This document shows positions 42,950 through 51,054 of a DNA stretch of 64,000 bases, piece after piece. The stretch spans positions 19,864 to 83,863 of the forward strand of contig CAVIQL010000008.1 in the NCBI GenBank assembly GCA_963644855.1, written 5' to 3'. Every line of letters begins with the position of its first letter. Position 1 is the stretch's first letter. Made by a program: the position numbers and the translations under genes. The notes under the pieces were generated by a model. That model saw only the letters and a list, made by a program, of their open reading frames with translations. It was not told the DNA's origin and searched no databases. The stretch is from UBA6398 sp963644855. GTDB lineage: Bacteria; Bacteroidota; Bacteroidia; Bacteroidales; Bacteroidaceae.

Positions 42950-44938
42950 ATGAAATATTTATTTACCATACTATTTGCGGCTATGGCAATGCAGTTTTCG
43001 CGTGCCGGTTCTTGGATTAGAATAAACCAACTCGGTTATCTGCCGTCGGCTACCAAGGTTGCCGTGTTTATGAGCGAAGAAAAAGCCGAGATAGTGCGCT
43101 TCGAAATTGTTGACGCCGCCACGCAAAAGGTGGCTTATGCCGTGAAAAACAAAAAGCAAGGCACGGCGCAGAAACCATATATAGTTGAAACCGGACAGAT
43201 GGGCGGAATGAAAACCACGGCACGCCTGAATTTCAGCGAGTTTTGCGCACCGGGACAATATTATATACGAGTTTTTTTGAAAGGAAACAAAGCGTGCAAA
43301 AACAACAAGGCTTATAAGAAAAATAATATCAGACCTTTTTTAAACGATAACCGATATTATTTAAAAAATATCGGACCTTGTTTTTCCGCTTCCCCGAAGT
43401 TCAAAATCGGCAACGAAGTATATAATGGCGCAGCCGATTTTGTGCTCAATTATATGCGGCAACAACGCTGCGGTTGGAATCCTTTTTTGCGCGACAGTTG
43501 CCATGTAAACGATGGAATGGTAGTGGGTTTTTGCAATGCAATAAATCCCGACGGCAGCCCAAGGCTTGCGCCCGATGGTAAACCGCTTTGCAAAGACAGC
43601 ACGCGCATTGATGTGCGCGGAGGTTGGCATGATGCGTCGGATTGTCTGCAATATACCACCACTTCTGCCAATGCAATCTACCAAATGATGTTTGCTTATA
43701 TACAAAATCCTACATCGTTTGGCGATTGTCATAAAGCCGATGGCACAGAAGGCGCAAACGGAATTCCCGATATAGTAGACGAAATTTATTGGGGGCTTCT
43801 TTGGCTCGACAAGATGAATCCTGCTCCGGGCGAAATGTACAATCAGATAGCCGACGACCGCGATCATATTGGCATGCGCATACCTCATGACGACAAAGCC
43901 GATTATGGTTGGGGCAAAGGTAGCTATCGCCCCGTATGGTATTGCTCGGGAGAGCCACAACAACGCGGCAAAAAGGGATTGAAAAACAACACTACGGGAG
44001 TGGCAAGCACTGCCGGGAAATTTGCGTCCGACTTTGCGCTCGGCTCAAAGGTTCTCGCACCATTTTATCCCGATTTCGCTGCAAAAATAGGCGCCAAAGC
44101 CCAAGCGGCATACCTCACCGGAAAGGCAAAACCCGGAGTGTGTCAAACGGTATCGGTATTGTCGCCCTACATATACGAGGAAGACAATTGGACAGACGAT
44201 ATGGAGCTGGCGGCAATGGAATTGTTTCATCAAACCGGCGATGAAAATTATATGAAAGAGGCTGTGGAATACGCAAGGCGGGAGCCCGTTACACCATGGA
44301 TGGGAGCCGACAGCGCAAGACACTATCAATGGTATCCGTTCATGAATATGGGGCATTATCTGCTTGCCAAAGAAGGCGGCAAAAACCTTTCGGCAGAATT
44401 TGTGCGCAATCTGCGCTCGGGAATAATGCGTACCATGGAAAAAGCAAAGGACACGCCGTTTCTCTATGGCATTCCTGGAATTTGGTGCTCAAACAATCTC
44501 ACCACGGCAATGCTTACGCAATGCATACTATATCGCCAACTTACGGGCAACAAGGAGTTTGAAGAAATGGAAGGCGCTTTGCGCGATTGGCTACTCGGTT
44601 GCAATCCCTGGGGAGTGAGTATGATTGCAGGCTTTCCCCAACACGGCACATTTCCCACGCAGCCCCATTCGTTTATAATCAAATACAAGCTCGGCAATAC
44701 CTTTGGAGGACTGGTTGACGGGCCGGTTTATTCCACCATATTCAATAGTCTTTTGGGCATTAGCACAGAAGGTGGCATTAATTACGAAGAATTTCAGCCC
44801 GGCGACAGAGTTTATCACGACAGCACCCACGATTATTCCACCAATGAGCCAACGATGGACGGCACAGCCTGCCTTACATTTCCATTTTCGGCATATCAGC
44901 AAGAGGGTATGAAGTGTGAGGCGCAGAAGGTGCGGTGA
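42950..44938 (+). CDS. Secreted GH9 glycoside hydrolase containing an in-frame repeat array
   Basis: 662 residues with a signal peptide (cleavage near SRA). An N-terminal CelD_N Ig-like domain (about 20-108, WIRINQLGYLP) precedes the GH9 (alpha/alpha)6 catalytic domain (from about 148). The catalytic pair is Asp228/Asp231 in GGWHDASD, and the acid Glu633 is in YSTNEPTMDG. GH9 enzymes cut beta-1,4-glucans. Between the domains, residues 118-145 are encoded by repeat array 11 (NNKAYKKNNIRPFLNDNRYY onward), giving a long basic Asn/Tyr-rich linker. The frame is kept because the unit is 21 bp. Confidence 0.9.
   Translation: MKYLFTILFAAMAMQFSRAGSWIRINQLGYLPSATKVAVFMSEEKAEIVRFEIVDAATQKVAYAVKNKKQGTAQKPYIVETGQMGGMKTTARLNFSEFCAPGQYYIRVFLKGNKACKNNKAYKKNNIRPFLNDNRYYLKNIGPCFSASPKFKIGNEVYNGAADFVLNYMRQQRCGWNPFLRDSCHVNDGMVVGFCNAINPDGSPRLAPDGKPLCKDSTRIDVRGGWHDASDCLQYTTTSANAIYQMMFAYIQNPTSFGDCHKADGTEGANGIPDIVDEIYWGLLWLDKMNPAPGEMYNQIADDRDHIGMRIPHDDKADYGWGKGSYRPVWYCSGEPQQRGKKGLKNNTTGVASTAGKFASDFALGSKVLAPFYPDFAAKIGAKAQAAYLTGKAKPGVCQTVSVLSPYIYEEDNWTDDMELAAMELFHQTGDENYMKEAVEYARREPVTPWMGADSARHYQWYPFMNMGHYLLAKEGGKNLSAEFVRNLRSGIMRTMEKAKDTPFLYGIPGIWCSNNLTTAMLTQCILYRQLTGNKEFEEMEGALRDWLLGCNPWGVSMIAGFPQHGTFPTQPHSFIIKYKLGNTFGGLVDGPVYSTIFNSLLGISTEGGINYEEFQPGDRVYHDSTHDYSTNEPTMDGTACLTFPFSAYQQEGMKCEAQKVR
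43302..43385. repeat. 21-bp dyad repeat array 11, inside the GH9 coding sequence (four units)
   Basis: Units start at 43302, 43323, 43344 and 43365. The first, CAAGGCTTATAAG, is B-like; the others are AATATCAGACCTT, ATAACCGATATT and AATATCGGACCTT. Two weaker units may precede it (43260-43301). The 84 bp equal 28 codons and contain no stop in the GH9 frame. Confidence 0.93.
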
Positions 44939-45009
44939 AACTCAACCCACAACCCGCCGAATTTCGGCAATCTCGCGAGTGGTTTATATCATATTCTTTG
45001 TTGGAAAAA

Positions 45010-45136
45010 ATCATATGGGATATTGTTTCAACGAAGTCAGACATTTTTTAAAAAAGGTCTGACATTATTTAAATAATATCGGTTATTGTTTTCAACGAAA
45101 TCTGACATCGTTTTAATGATATCCAATGCAATTCAA
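45010..45136. repeat. 21-bp dyad repeat array 12 (six units, one 1-nt slip)
   Basis: Units start at 45010, 45031, 45052, 45073, 45095 and 45116; an extra A after unit 4 shifts the register by one. The cores are CATATGGGATATTG, AAGTCAGACATT, AAGGTCTGACATT, AATATCGGTTATT, AAATCTGACATCG and GATATCCAATGC. It lies between GH9 and the tRNA gene. Confidence 0.9.
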
Positions 45137-45180
45137 AAGATATCGTTAAAGCATTGAATATTAGCTTGTAATATAAAAGC

Positions 45181-45214
45181 AAAAAAGCACGGCCTTTGAA
45201 AGCCGTGCTTTTTT
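45181..45214 (-). terminator. Terminator of the tRNA-Pro gene
   Basis: GCACGGC (45187-45193) pairs with GCCGTGC (45202-45208) around an 8-nt loop, flanked by six A and six T, so it can work in both directions. On the minus strand it follows the tRNA 3' end by 5 bp. Confidence 0.85.
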
Positions 45215-45218
45215 GAAG

Positions 45219-45293
45219 TCGGGGTGACTGGATTCGAACCAGCGACCTCGCGCCCCCCAGACGTGTACTCTAACCGGACTGAGCTACACCCCG
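45219..45293 (-). tRNA. tRNA-Pro (anticodon GGG)
   Basis: On the minus strand the acceptor arm CGGGGTG pairs with CACCCCG. The D-arm GCTCAGTCCGGTTAGAG, anticodon loop CTGGGGG (anticodon GGG) and T-arm with GGTTCGAATCC are all present, and A is the discriminator base. The anticodon stem has one A-C mismatch. No CCA is encoded. A promoter-like TACATTTG lies about 65 bp upstream. Confidence 0.93.
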
Positions 45294-45356
45294 CTTTTGC
45301 TTGGGGAAAGACCGAGAACGTTTTCACGCGCTGCGACCTTTTCGCTTTTGCGAGTG

Positions 45357-45364
45357 CAAATGTA
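45357..45364 (-). promoter_or_regulatory. Possible -7 element of the tRNA-Pro gene
   Basis: On the minus strand this reads TACATTTG, matching TAnnTTTG, with transcription expected to start near 45350, about 57 nt before the mature 5' end. Confidence 0.4.
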
Positions 45365-45398
45365 TTGTGTTTTTCTGACATATCAAAAAATAAATCAA

Positions 45399-45406
45399 TA
45401 TTTTTG
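45399..45406 (+). promoter_or_regulatory. aroA: -7 promoter element of aroA
   Basis: TATTTTTG matches TAnnTTTG, 28 nt before the aroA ATG at 45434. It excludes the longer frame that runs back through the tRNA. Confidence 0.55.
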
Positions 45407-45433
45407 CCGAACAAAACGAAAATACGTTTGAAA

Positions 45434-46681
45434 ATGATATATAAACTGACTCCGCCAAAGAGTTTTGGTATAAAAAAAGTGGTTCTTCCGGCATCAAAGA
45501 GCCTTTCAAATCGTGTGCTTATCATAAATGCGCTTTCGCGTGTGCCGCAAAATATTTCCAACCTCGCAGAGTGTGATGACACCGCGGTAATGGTTTCTGC
45601 TCTTGCCAACGAAAACAACGTTGAAGTCCCGGTTGACGTTCACGGCGCGGGCACAGCGATGCGTTTTCTCACAGCATATTTCAGTTTGCAAGACACGCAG
45701 CGCACAATTACCGGCTCGGCACGAATGCAAAAACGCCCCATAACGATTTTGGTTGAGGCTTTGCGCAGTTTAGGGGCGGACATAGAATACGCCAAAACCG
45801 ACGGCTTCCCTCCGCTTCGCGTTGGGGGTGGAACGATGCACGGCGGAAAAATTTCCTTGCCTGCTGATGTGAGTTCGCAATACATATCTGCTTTGCTCAT
45901 GATAGCACCTTGTTTGAACGGCGGGCTTTGTCTTACCCTCAACGGTACGATTGCATCGCGCCCATATATCAATATGACACTCGAATTAATGAGATCGTTT
46001 GGCGCAAAAGCCGAATGGACAGCCCTTGATACGATAACGGTGGAGCAGGGGGGCTATTTGGCAAAACCATATACGGTGGAAAGTGATTGGAGTGCCGCTT
46101 CGTATTGGTATGAAATGATGGCGTTGAGCCAAGATGCGCATGCCGAATTTTTGCTTCCAGCATTATATGAAAACAGTTTGCAGGGAGATTCAAAGGGTAT
46201 GGCTTATTTTCAGAAACTTGGCGTAGATACTTCGTTTGCCAACGGCATTGCAAAAATCAGCAAAGGCACATCGGGGAAAACAGATGAGTTGTCGCTCGAT
46301 TTGGGTGGGGAACCCGATTTGGCGCAAACCTTTGTGGCTGTATGCTGTGGCTTGGGAATAAAATTTAGGTTTGGTGGTCTTTCAAATCTTCGCGTAAAGG
46401 AAACCGATCGTATTGCTGCTCTTGAAAACGAACTCGCAAAACTGGGATATGTGGTGAAAGATTTGCCCGATGGTACGATGTTTTGGGACGGCGAACGTTG
46501 TAGTGCGCAAAAAGATGCCGTGATAAAAACCTATGACGACCATCGAATGGCGATGAGTATAGCTCCGCTTTGCATTAAAACGGGAGAGATTTGCATTGAG
46601 AACCCAGAAGTGGTGGGCAAGTCCTATCCTCGTTATTGGGACGACCTTTGCGCGGTGGGTTTTAATATCGAAGAATTGTAA
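45434..46681 (+). CDS. aroA: 3-phosphoshikimate 1-carboxyvinyltransferase (EPSP synthase)
   Basis: 415 residues, with the substrate-binding LPASKSLSNRVLIINALS, GAGTAMRFLTAYFS and the late LRVKETDRIAALENELAKLG and YDDHRMAMSIAP motifs. It joins PEP and shikimate-3-phosphate in aromatic amino acid synthesis. The ATG at 45434 is chosen; 70 codons upstream are open only because the frame crosses the tRNA gene. Confidence 0.95.
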   Translation: MIYKLTPPKSFGIKKVVLPASKSLSNRVLIINALSRVPQNISNLAECDDTAVMVSALANENNVEVPVDVHGAGTAMRFLTAYFSLQDTQRTITGSARMQKRPITILVEALRSLGADIEYAKTDGFPPLRVGGGTMHGGKISLPADVSSQYISALLMIAPCLNGGLCLTLNGTIASRPYINMTLELMRSFGAKAEWTALDTITVEQGGYLAKPYTVESDWSAASYWYEMMALSQDAHAEFLLPALYENSLQGDSKGMAYFQKLGVDTSFANGIAKISKGTSGKTDELSLDLGGEPDLAQTFVAVCCGLGIKFRFGGLSNLRVKETDRIAALENELAKLGYVVKDLPDGTMFWDGERCSAQKDAVIKTYDDHRMAMSIAPLCIKTGEICIENPEVVGKSYPRYWDDLCAVGFNIEEL

Positions 46682-46692
46682 ACTTTGCCCTT

Positions 46693-47085
46693 ATGTTTCC
46701 GATAATTCTTGTAGGTTTGCTTGTTGCAGGCATTATTGTTTTTGCGATTTACATACGTCGGAATCCTTTCGACCAAATTCCGCAAAAAGAAAAGCCTGGT
46801 GATTGCAACGAGCAGTGCGGAACGTGTTTCGATGTATGTGCTTCGTCCAAAGTACTTGCGGCGGAAACTACAAAGATTGCCGATTTCAACGACGACGAAC
46901 TTGATGTGCTTGCCGGCAAAAGCCCTGACGAATATACCGATAGGCAATTGGAAATTTTTGCGGAAATTCTTGAGGGACTGAAACCAGAGGAAGTTGCTTT
47001 GTGGCTCGAAAGTCTTAGGCGCAGACGCATTGAACTGCCGCCTTCATTGCGCGACGAGGCTATGATGCTTATTAGTGGAGAATAG
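46693..47085 (+). CDS. Small membrane-anchored protein with a cysteine cluster
   Basis: 130 residues. One N-terminal transmembrane helix (MFPIILVGLLVAGIIVFAIYI) is followed by a cysteine-rich segment CNEQCGTCFDVC (CxxxCxxCxxxC), then an acidic helical domain (FNDDELDVLAGKSPDEYTDR, EEVALWLESLRRRRIELP). The four cysteines could bind a metal or Fe-S cluster on the membrane face (inference). I do not know the family. It begins 11 bp after aroA and is probably in the same operon. Confidence 0.7.
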   Translation: MFPIILVGLLVAGIIVFAIYIRRNPFDQIPQKEKPGDCNEQCGTCFDVCASSKVLAAETTKIADFNDDELDVLAGKSPDEYTDRQLEIFAEILEGLKPEEVALWLESLRRRRIELPPSLRDEAMMLISGE

Positions 47086-47216
47086 AAAACGCAGATTTTT
47101 CTCTCTTGGTATGTTGTTGTAAAACAAAGATTCGCTTTCCCGAAAATTCTGCTTCATCTAATTTTTACGAGATGCGGTAGCGGTTTTATGATATAGCAAC
47201 AAGACGGTTTGAAAAT

Positions 47217-47252
47217 AAAATCCGGTGGGCTTTTTGAGGCTCACCGGATTTG
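47217..47252. terminator. Bidirectional terminator
   Basis: AAATCCGGTG pairs with CACCGGATTT around a 14-nt region that can extend the stem. A-rich and T-rich flanks suit termination from both the aroA-side gene and the minus-strand small gene. Confidence 0.75.
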
Positions 47253-47340
47253 TTGTGTCTGTCAAGAAACTTACTTTTGCTTATGTTCGTAGAGATATAT
47301 TTGTATCTGTTGCGCTGCAAAGCTATGCCGTGCAACTTTT

Positions 47341-47499
47341 TTAACTCGCAAAGAAATGAAAATAGGCGAGTGTGAGCGCGGCAAGCACAATGATTGCTAC
47401 CACAATCTTTATCATACAGCCGGTGAGCTTTCTTACAATCAGAAAAACGGCAGCAATGGCAATGATTGCCAATATTATGTAAGTGATAGTAGATGTCAT
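47341..47499 (-). CDS. 52-residue hydrophobic membrane protein
   Basis: The frame runs from ATG (minus-strand position 47499) to TAA at 47341-47343 and encodes MTSTITYIILAIIAIAAVFL, then IVRKLTGCMIKIVV and AIIVLAALTLAYFHFFAS. This gives two transmembrane helices with a short basic turn (RKLTGC). It follows the GH3 stop by 27 bp on the same strand and precedes a terminator, so it is probably the last gene of that unit. Composition and position suggest a real small protein; the function is unknown. Confidence 0.65.
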   Translation of the reverse strand: MTSTITYIILAIIAIAAVFLIVRKLTGCMIKIVVAIIVLAALTLAYFHFFAS

Positions 47500-47526
47500 T
47501 TGTTTGAAATTTAAAGTGTTATAATG

Positions 47527-50013
47527 TTAGTTGCTTGTTGCAGTTGTAGTAGCGCTAAGTTTTACGTTGGTTTGCAGCGGCAGATCGTCGGAATAAGGAC
47601 CAACGAGAATTTGATAATCTCCCGTGTCGACCACAAAGTCTTCGGTATTTATGTCGTAGTATGAAAACGCTTCTTCGTCGAGATTTATCGTAACGGTTTT
47701 GGTTTCACCTTTTTCAAGATATATTTTCTCATATCCTTTAAGTTCTTTTATCGGGCGCACAACGGGTGGATTGAGCGGCTTGACGTATAGTTGCGCAACT
47801 TCGGCGCCTGCACATTTGCCCACATTCTTTATCTTGAAAGTAACACGCACCCGATTTTTGCCGATGTTTGCCGCTTTGATGTCGGAATATGCAAACGAAG
47901 TGTAACTCAAACCGAATCCGAATGGGAACATCACGCTTATTCCCTCTCTTTCGTAGCCTCGGTAACCGTAGAAAAGTCCTTCTTTATACGTAATTTCGTT
48001 TGAATTGTTTGAAGAGTAGAAGTTGTCGTGCGCAGGATTGTCTTCCCAATTTTTCTCTATCGACATTGGCAGTTTTCCACTTGGATTTATTTTTCCGCGA
48101 ATTATATTTGCAAGCGCAACACCGCCTTCCTGTCCTGGGTACCACGACATTATTACGCCTTTAACCTTGTAAATCCATGGCTTAAAGTCTATGCCGCCGC
48201 CGGAATTTATTACCACCACAACATTCTCAACTCTCTGCGCCACGTGTTTTATCAATTCGTCTTGCCCAAAGGGAAGATTAAACGTGCGGTCGCTTCCCTC
48301 GGTTTCGGTATCGGTATCAAAACCAACGCAAACTATTGCAGTATTGTATTTACTGAGTTGGCTATCCATTAGAGTGTAATTGGTTATGTAGGGATTGAAT
48401 TTAAAAATTTGGTCGCCCGTTCCCTGATAATATTCAAGTCTTATGTCGTAGGTTTTTCCTTTTTCGGTGTTTAGGCAATACGTTGTTTTTTTCGTGGCTT
48501 GGTCTCTCCATTCATCGCAAACCAATTTGTTGTCCACGAAAAGCCGATAGCCGTCGTCTCCGGCAAGTTCCAGGAAAACCAGTCCCGTTTCGGTTGCTTC
48601 AAGAACGCTTGTCCATCTCACGGAATAGTTTGCGGGTTTCAAGCCATCGGGTAGTTTTGTGTTGCTGTCTATATTTGGTTGTTCCTCTATGCGGGTTTCG
48701 ATCGGCGTGCCTGCGATGTTTTTGTTGTCAAAATACTCTGCTTTGAAACCATATTGCGTTGCGTTTTTCTGAGGTTTGAAAGCGTTTTTCGGCAATGCGG
48801 TCTTGTAGTTTTCATCAGCCAACAGAGTAGCCTGCTTACCGAATTCTTTTCGTAGTCCTTCCCATGGCGTAACGGCGGAATAGTAGTTTACTTGTCCGCT
48901 TCCGCCTCCTCGAGCTATTTTATTTGCATTTGGTCCGAGCACTACGAACTTTTGTTTGCCCAAAGGCAGAATATCGTTTTCGTTTTTGAGCAAAGTGATG
49001 CCGTTTTCTGCGATTTTGAGCGCCGCTGCTTTGAGTTCGGGTTTTTCGTATGGCTCTGCTTTTTTCGAAGAATCTTTGTCGAGTATCCCGAAAGCGCTCA
49101 TTGTTTGCAGAATGTGATGTACTTTTTCGTTTATTGTAGCTTCAGAAATCAAACCATTGTTCATTGCGTCTTTAATAAGGTCGGGTTTCCAAAATTCAGA
49201 AGTCGGCATTTCGAGATCAAGTCCCCCATTTGCGGCAGCTACAGTAGAATGTACCGCGCCCCAATCACTCATTACGATTCCTTGAAATCCCCATTTCTTT
49301 CGCAGCAAATCAATATTCAGATAGCGGCTTTCTGTTGTGTGTATTCCGTAGAGCAAGTTGTAACTGTCCATTATGGCACCTACGTTAGCTTCTTTCACAG
49401 CTTTGCGGAATGAGGTAAGGTAGATTTCGTTTAATGTGCGCAGGTCAACGTTTGAATTCACATAGTTGCGTCCCCATTCCATGTTGTTGGCGGCAAAATG
49501 TTTTATTGTTGCAATCACTCCTCGGCTTTGCACTCCGATGATATATTGCTTTGCAGTCTCGCTTGTTAGGTATGGGTCTTCGCCAAAGTATTCGAAATTT
49601 CTGCCACATAGGGTTGCGCGGTAAATGTTTACGCCAGGACCGAGAATAACGTCGGTGTTGTGGTCTTTGAAATCGGTTGCCAGACTTTCGCCCATGAGTT
49701 TAGCCATGTTTCTGTCCCATGTAGCGGCTGTGAGCATGCCGCAAGGAAAGAAAATTCCCTTTATGCCTTGTCCAATGCCTTGCGGACCGTCGTGCATTTG
49801 CAATGCAGGAATACCAAGACGGGGAATGGCGCGTAACGACATGCCATCTGAGTTTCCGCTTATGAGAGATAGTTTTTCGTCGAGCGTCATTTGTGCCACC
49901 AGTTCTTTGGCACGGTTAACGTCTTTGTCGGAAATTTTTACCAATGATTGGGCGTGCAAAAACAGCTGGCCGAAAACCAATGCCGCTGTTGCTATCATGA
50001 TGTGAAGTTTCAT
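47527..50013 (-). CDS. Secreted GH3 beta-glucosidase-type enzyme with PA14 domain
   Basis: 828 residues with a signal peptide (MKLHIMIATAALVFGQLFLH, cleavage near HAQ). The GH3 N-terminal barrel has nucleophile Asp250 (GIVMSDWGAVHST). The second domain is interrupted by a PA14 carbohydrate-binding module (about 420-555, GFKAEYFDNKNIAGTPIETR), and a fibronectin-like C-terminus follows. Such enzymes release terminal glucose or related sugars. The start at 50013 fits a promoter at 50050-50057; 21 codons further up are unlikely to be used. Confidence 0.92.
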   Translation of the reverse strand: MKLHIMIATAALVFGQLFLHAQSLVKISDKDVNRAKELVAQMTLDEKLSLISGNSDGMSLRAIPRLGIPALQMHDGPQGIGQGIKGIFFPCGMLTAATWDRNMAKLMGESLATDFKDHNTDVILGPGVNIYRATLCGRNFEYFGEDPYLTSETAKQYIIGVQSRGVIATIKHFAANNMEWGRNYVNSNVDLRTLNEIYLTSFRKAVKEANVGAIMDSYNLLYGIHTTESRYLNIDLLRKKWGFQGIVMSDWGAVHSTVAAANGGLDLEMPTSEFWKPDLIKDAMNNGLISEATINEKVHHILQTMSAFGILDKDSSKKAEPYEKPELKAAALKIAENGITLLKNENDILPLGKQKFVVLGPNANKIARGGGSGQVNYYSAVTPWEGLRKEFGKQATLLADENYKTALPKNAFKPQKNATQYGFKAEYFDNKNIAGTPIETRIEEQPNIDSNTKLPDGLKPANYSVRWTSVLEATETGLVFLELAGDDGYRLFVDNKLVCDEWRDQATKKTTYCLNTEKGKTYDIRLEYYQGTGDQIFKFNPYITNYTLMDSQLSKYNTAIVCVGFDTDTETEGSDRTFNLPFGQDELIKHVAQRVENVVVVINSGGGIDFKPWIYKVKGVIMSWYPGQEGGVALANIIRGKINPSGKLPMSIEKNWEDNPAHDNFYSSNNSNEITYKEGLFYGYRGYEREGISVMFPFGFGLSYTSFAYSDIKAANIGKNRVRVTFKIKNVGKCAGAEVAQLYVKPLNPPVVRPIKELKGYEKIYLEKGETKTVTINLDEEAFSYYDINTEDFVVDTGDYQILVGPYSDDLPLQTNVKLSATTTATSN

Positions 50014-50049
50014 GTTACAATGTATTTTTGTTCTGATATGGTTGTAATG

Positions 50050-50057
50050 CAAAATTA
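50050..50057 (-). promoter_or_regulatory. -7 promoter element of the GH3 gene
   Basis: On the minus strand this reads TAATTTTG, matching TAnnTTTG. The transcript start near 50043 supports the ATG at 50013. Confidence 0.6.
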
Positions 50058-50172
50058 GTATTAAACAAAATAACATTGCACAGTTTGCAGTAAAGTATTT
50101 TTTGAGTGCCAGTTGTGGCGCGTTGGATTGCCAATACTACTTGTTGAAATTCTAAGTTTTCAATACGAAAAT

Positions 50173-50256
50173 CTAATGTCGGATATTGTAAAAATAATAA
50201 CCGATATTTTTTAAAAAAGGTCGGTTATTATTTCAACAAGATGCCTTATCGTTTTT
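50173..50256. repeat. 21-bp dyad repeat array 13 (four units)
   Basis: Units start at 50173, 50194, 50215 and 50236. The cores are AATGTCGGATATT, AATAACCGATATT, AAGGTCGGTTATT and GATGCCTTATCG (type B). It lies between divergent promoters; its last unit ends 17 bp from the -7 box of the HAD gene. Confidence 0.92.
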
Positions 50257-50273
50257 CAGACAAAAATAATGCG

Positions 50274-50281
50274 TAACTTTG
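50274..50281 (+). promoter_or_regulatory. -7 promoter element of the HAD gene
   Basis: TAACTTTG matches TAnnTTTG, 19 nt before the ATG at 50301. The -33 region falls at the downstream edge of repeat array 13. Confidence 0.62.
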
Positions 50282-50300
50282 CATCAACAAACGTCATCGT

Positions 50301-50963
50301 ATGAAGTATAATTTCAAAGCCGTACTCTTTGATTTCGATGGAGTTGTGGTTGATACGGAAGATCAATACACAGTGTTTTGGGACGAAATCAATCGTAAGT
50401 ATATTCCGGAGGTTAAAGATTTTGCCCTTTTGCTTAAAGGCAACACGCTTGTCGAAGTTTTTAACCGCTATTTTCCCGCCGAGGAGGACAGAGTGGCAAT
50501 AAGTAGAGAGCTCAACGAGTTTCAGCAGAAAATGACTTATCCCGATGTGCCCGGAGTGGTGAAATTTGTTGACAGCCTGCGAAAGGCGGGCGTTAAAACC
50601 GCAGTTGCCACAAGTTCCAATCGCGACAAAATGAAATTTGTATATGAGGCGCGTCCCGAAATACGGGAAATGTTCGACCGTATCTTCACATCAGAAGATT
50701 GCAAAGAGTCGAAACCCTCGCCAGACTGCTATATCACGGCTGCAAAATACTTTGGATTTAAACCACAAGAGTGTATCGTGATAGAAGATTCCATTAACGG
50801 ATTGAAAGCCGGGGCTTCGTCGGGCTCAATGGTTATAGGGCTTACCACAACAAACCCTAAGGAAATTGTGGAAAAGTATAGCGATATCGTAATACCAAAC
50901 TTCGAAGGATTTACACCCGAAGATGCCGACAAGGTTTTCTGCAACAATTTTTGCGGAAAGTAG
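50301..50963 (+). CDS. HAD-family phosphatase / beta-phosphoglucomutase-like
   Basis: 220 residues. HAD motif I is DFDGVVVDTE (nucleophile Asp near 11), motif II is ATSSN, and motif III/IV are KPSPDCYITAA and IEDSINGLKAG. A helical cap follows motif I. The family includes beta-phosphoglucomutases and sugar-phosphate phosphatases; the true substrate is not evident. It has its own promoter and is followed by panB with another promoter. Confidence 0.88.
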   Translation: MKYNFKAVLFDFDGVVVDTEDQYTVFWDEINRKYIPEVKDFALLLKGNTLVEVFNRYFPAEEDRVAISRELNEFQQKMTYPDVPGVVKFVDSLRKAGVKTAVATSSNRDKMKFVYEARPEIREMFDRIFTSEDCKESKPSPDCYITAAKYFGFKPQECIVIEDSINGLKAGASSGSMVIGLTTTNPKEIVEKYSDIVIPNFEGFTPEDADKVFCNNFCGK

Positions 50964-50972
50964 GGATTTTAG

Positions 50973-50980
50973 TAATTTTG
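50973..50980 (+). promoter_or_regulatory. panB: -7 promoter element of panB
   Basis: TAATTTTG matches TAnnTTTG; the transcript would start near 50987, about 68 nt before the panB ATG at 51055. Confidence 0.55.
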
Positions 50981-51054
50981 CACTTTGAAAAAGCAGGGGA
51001 ACAGACATATATAATATGTATCCTGTTTCAACTGTGCGAAAACTAATCGAAGTT

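Noticed and set aside
45224..45433. N-terminal extension of aroA (starting MTGFEPATSRPP)
   Set aside because: This segment is the antisense of the tRNA-Pro gene and its flank; translated tRNA is a classic false N-terminus, and the aroA promoter lies at 45399-45406.
47168..47188. Possible solitary type B unit (GAGATGCGGTAGCGG) after the cysteine-cluster gene
   Set aside because: It resembles B units of arrays 8 and 9 but has no in-phase neighbour; too weak to count as an array.
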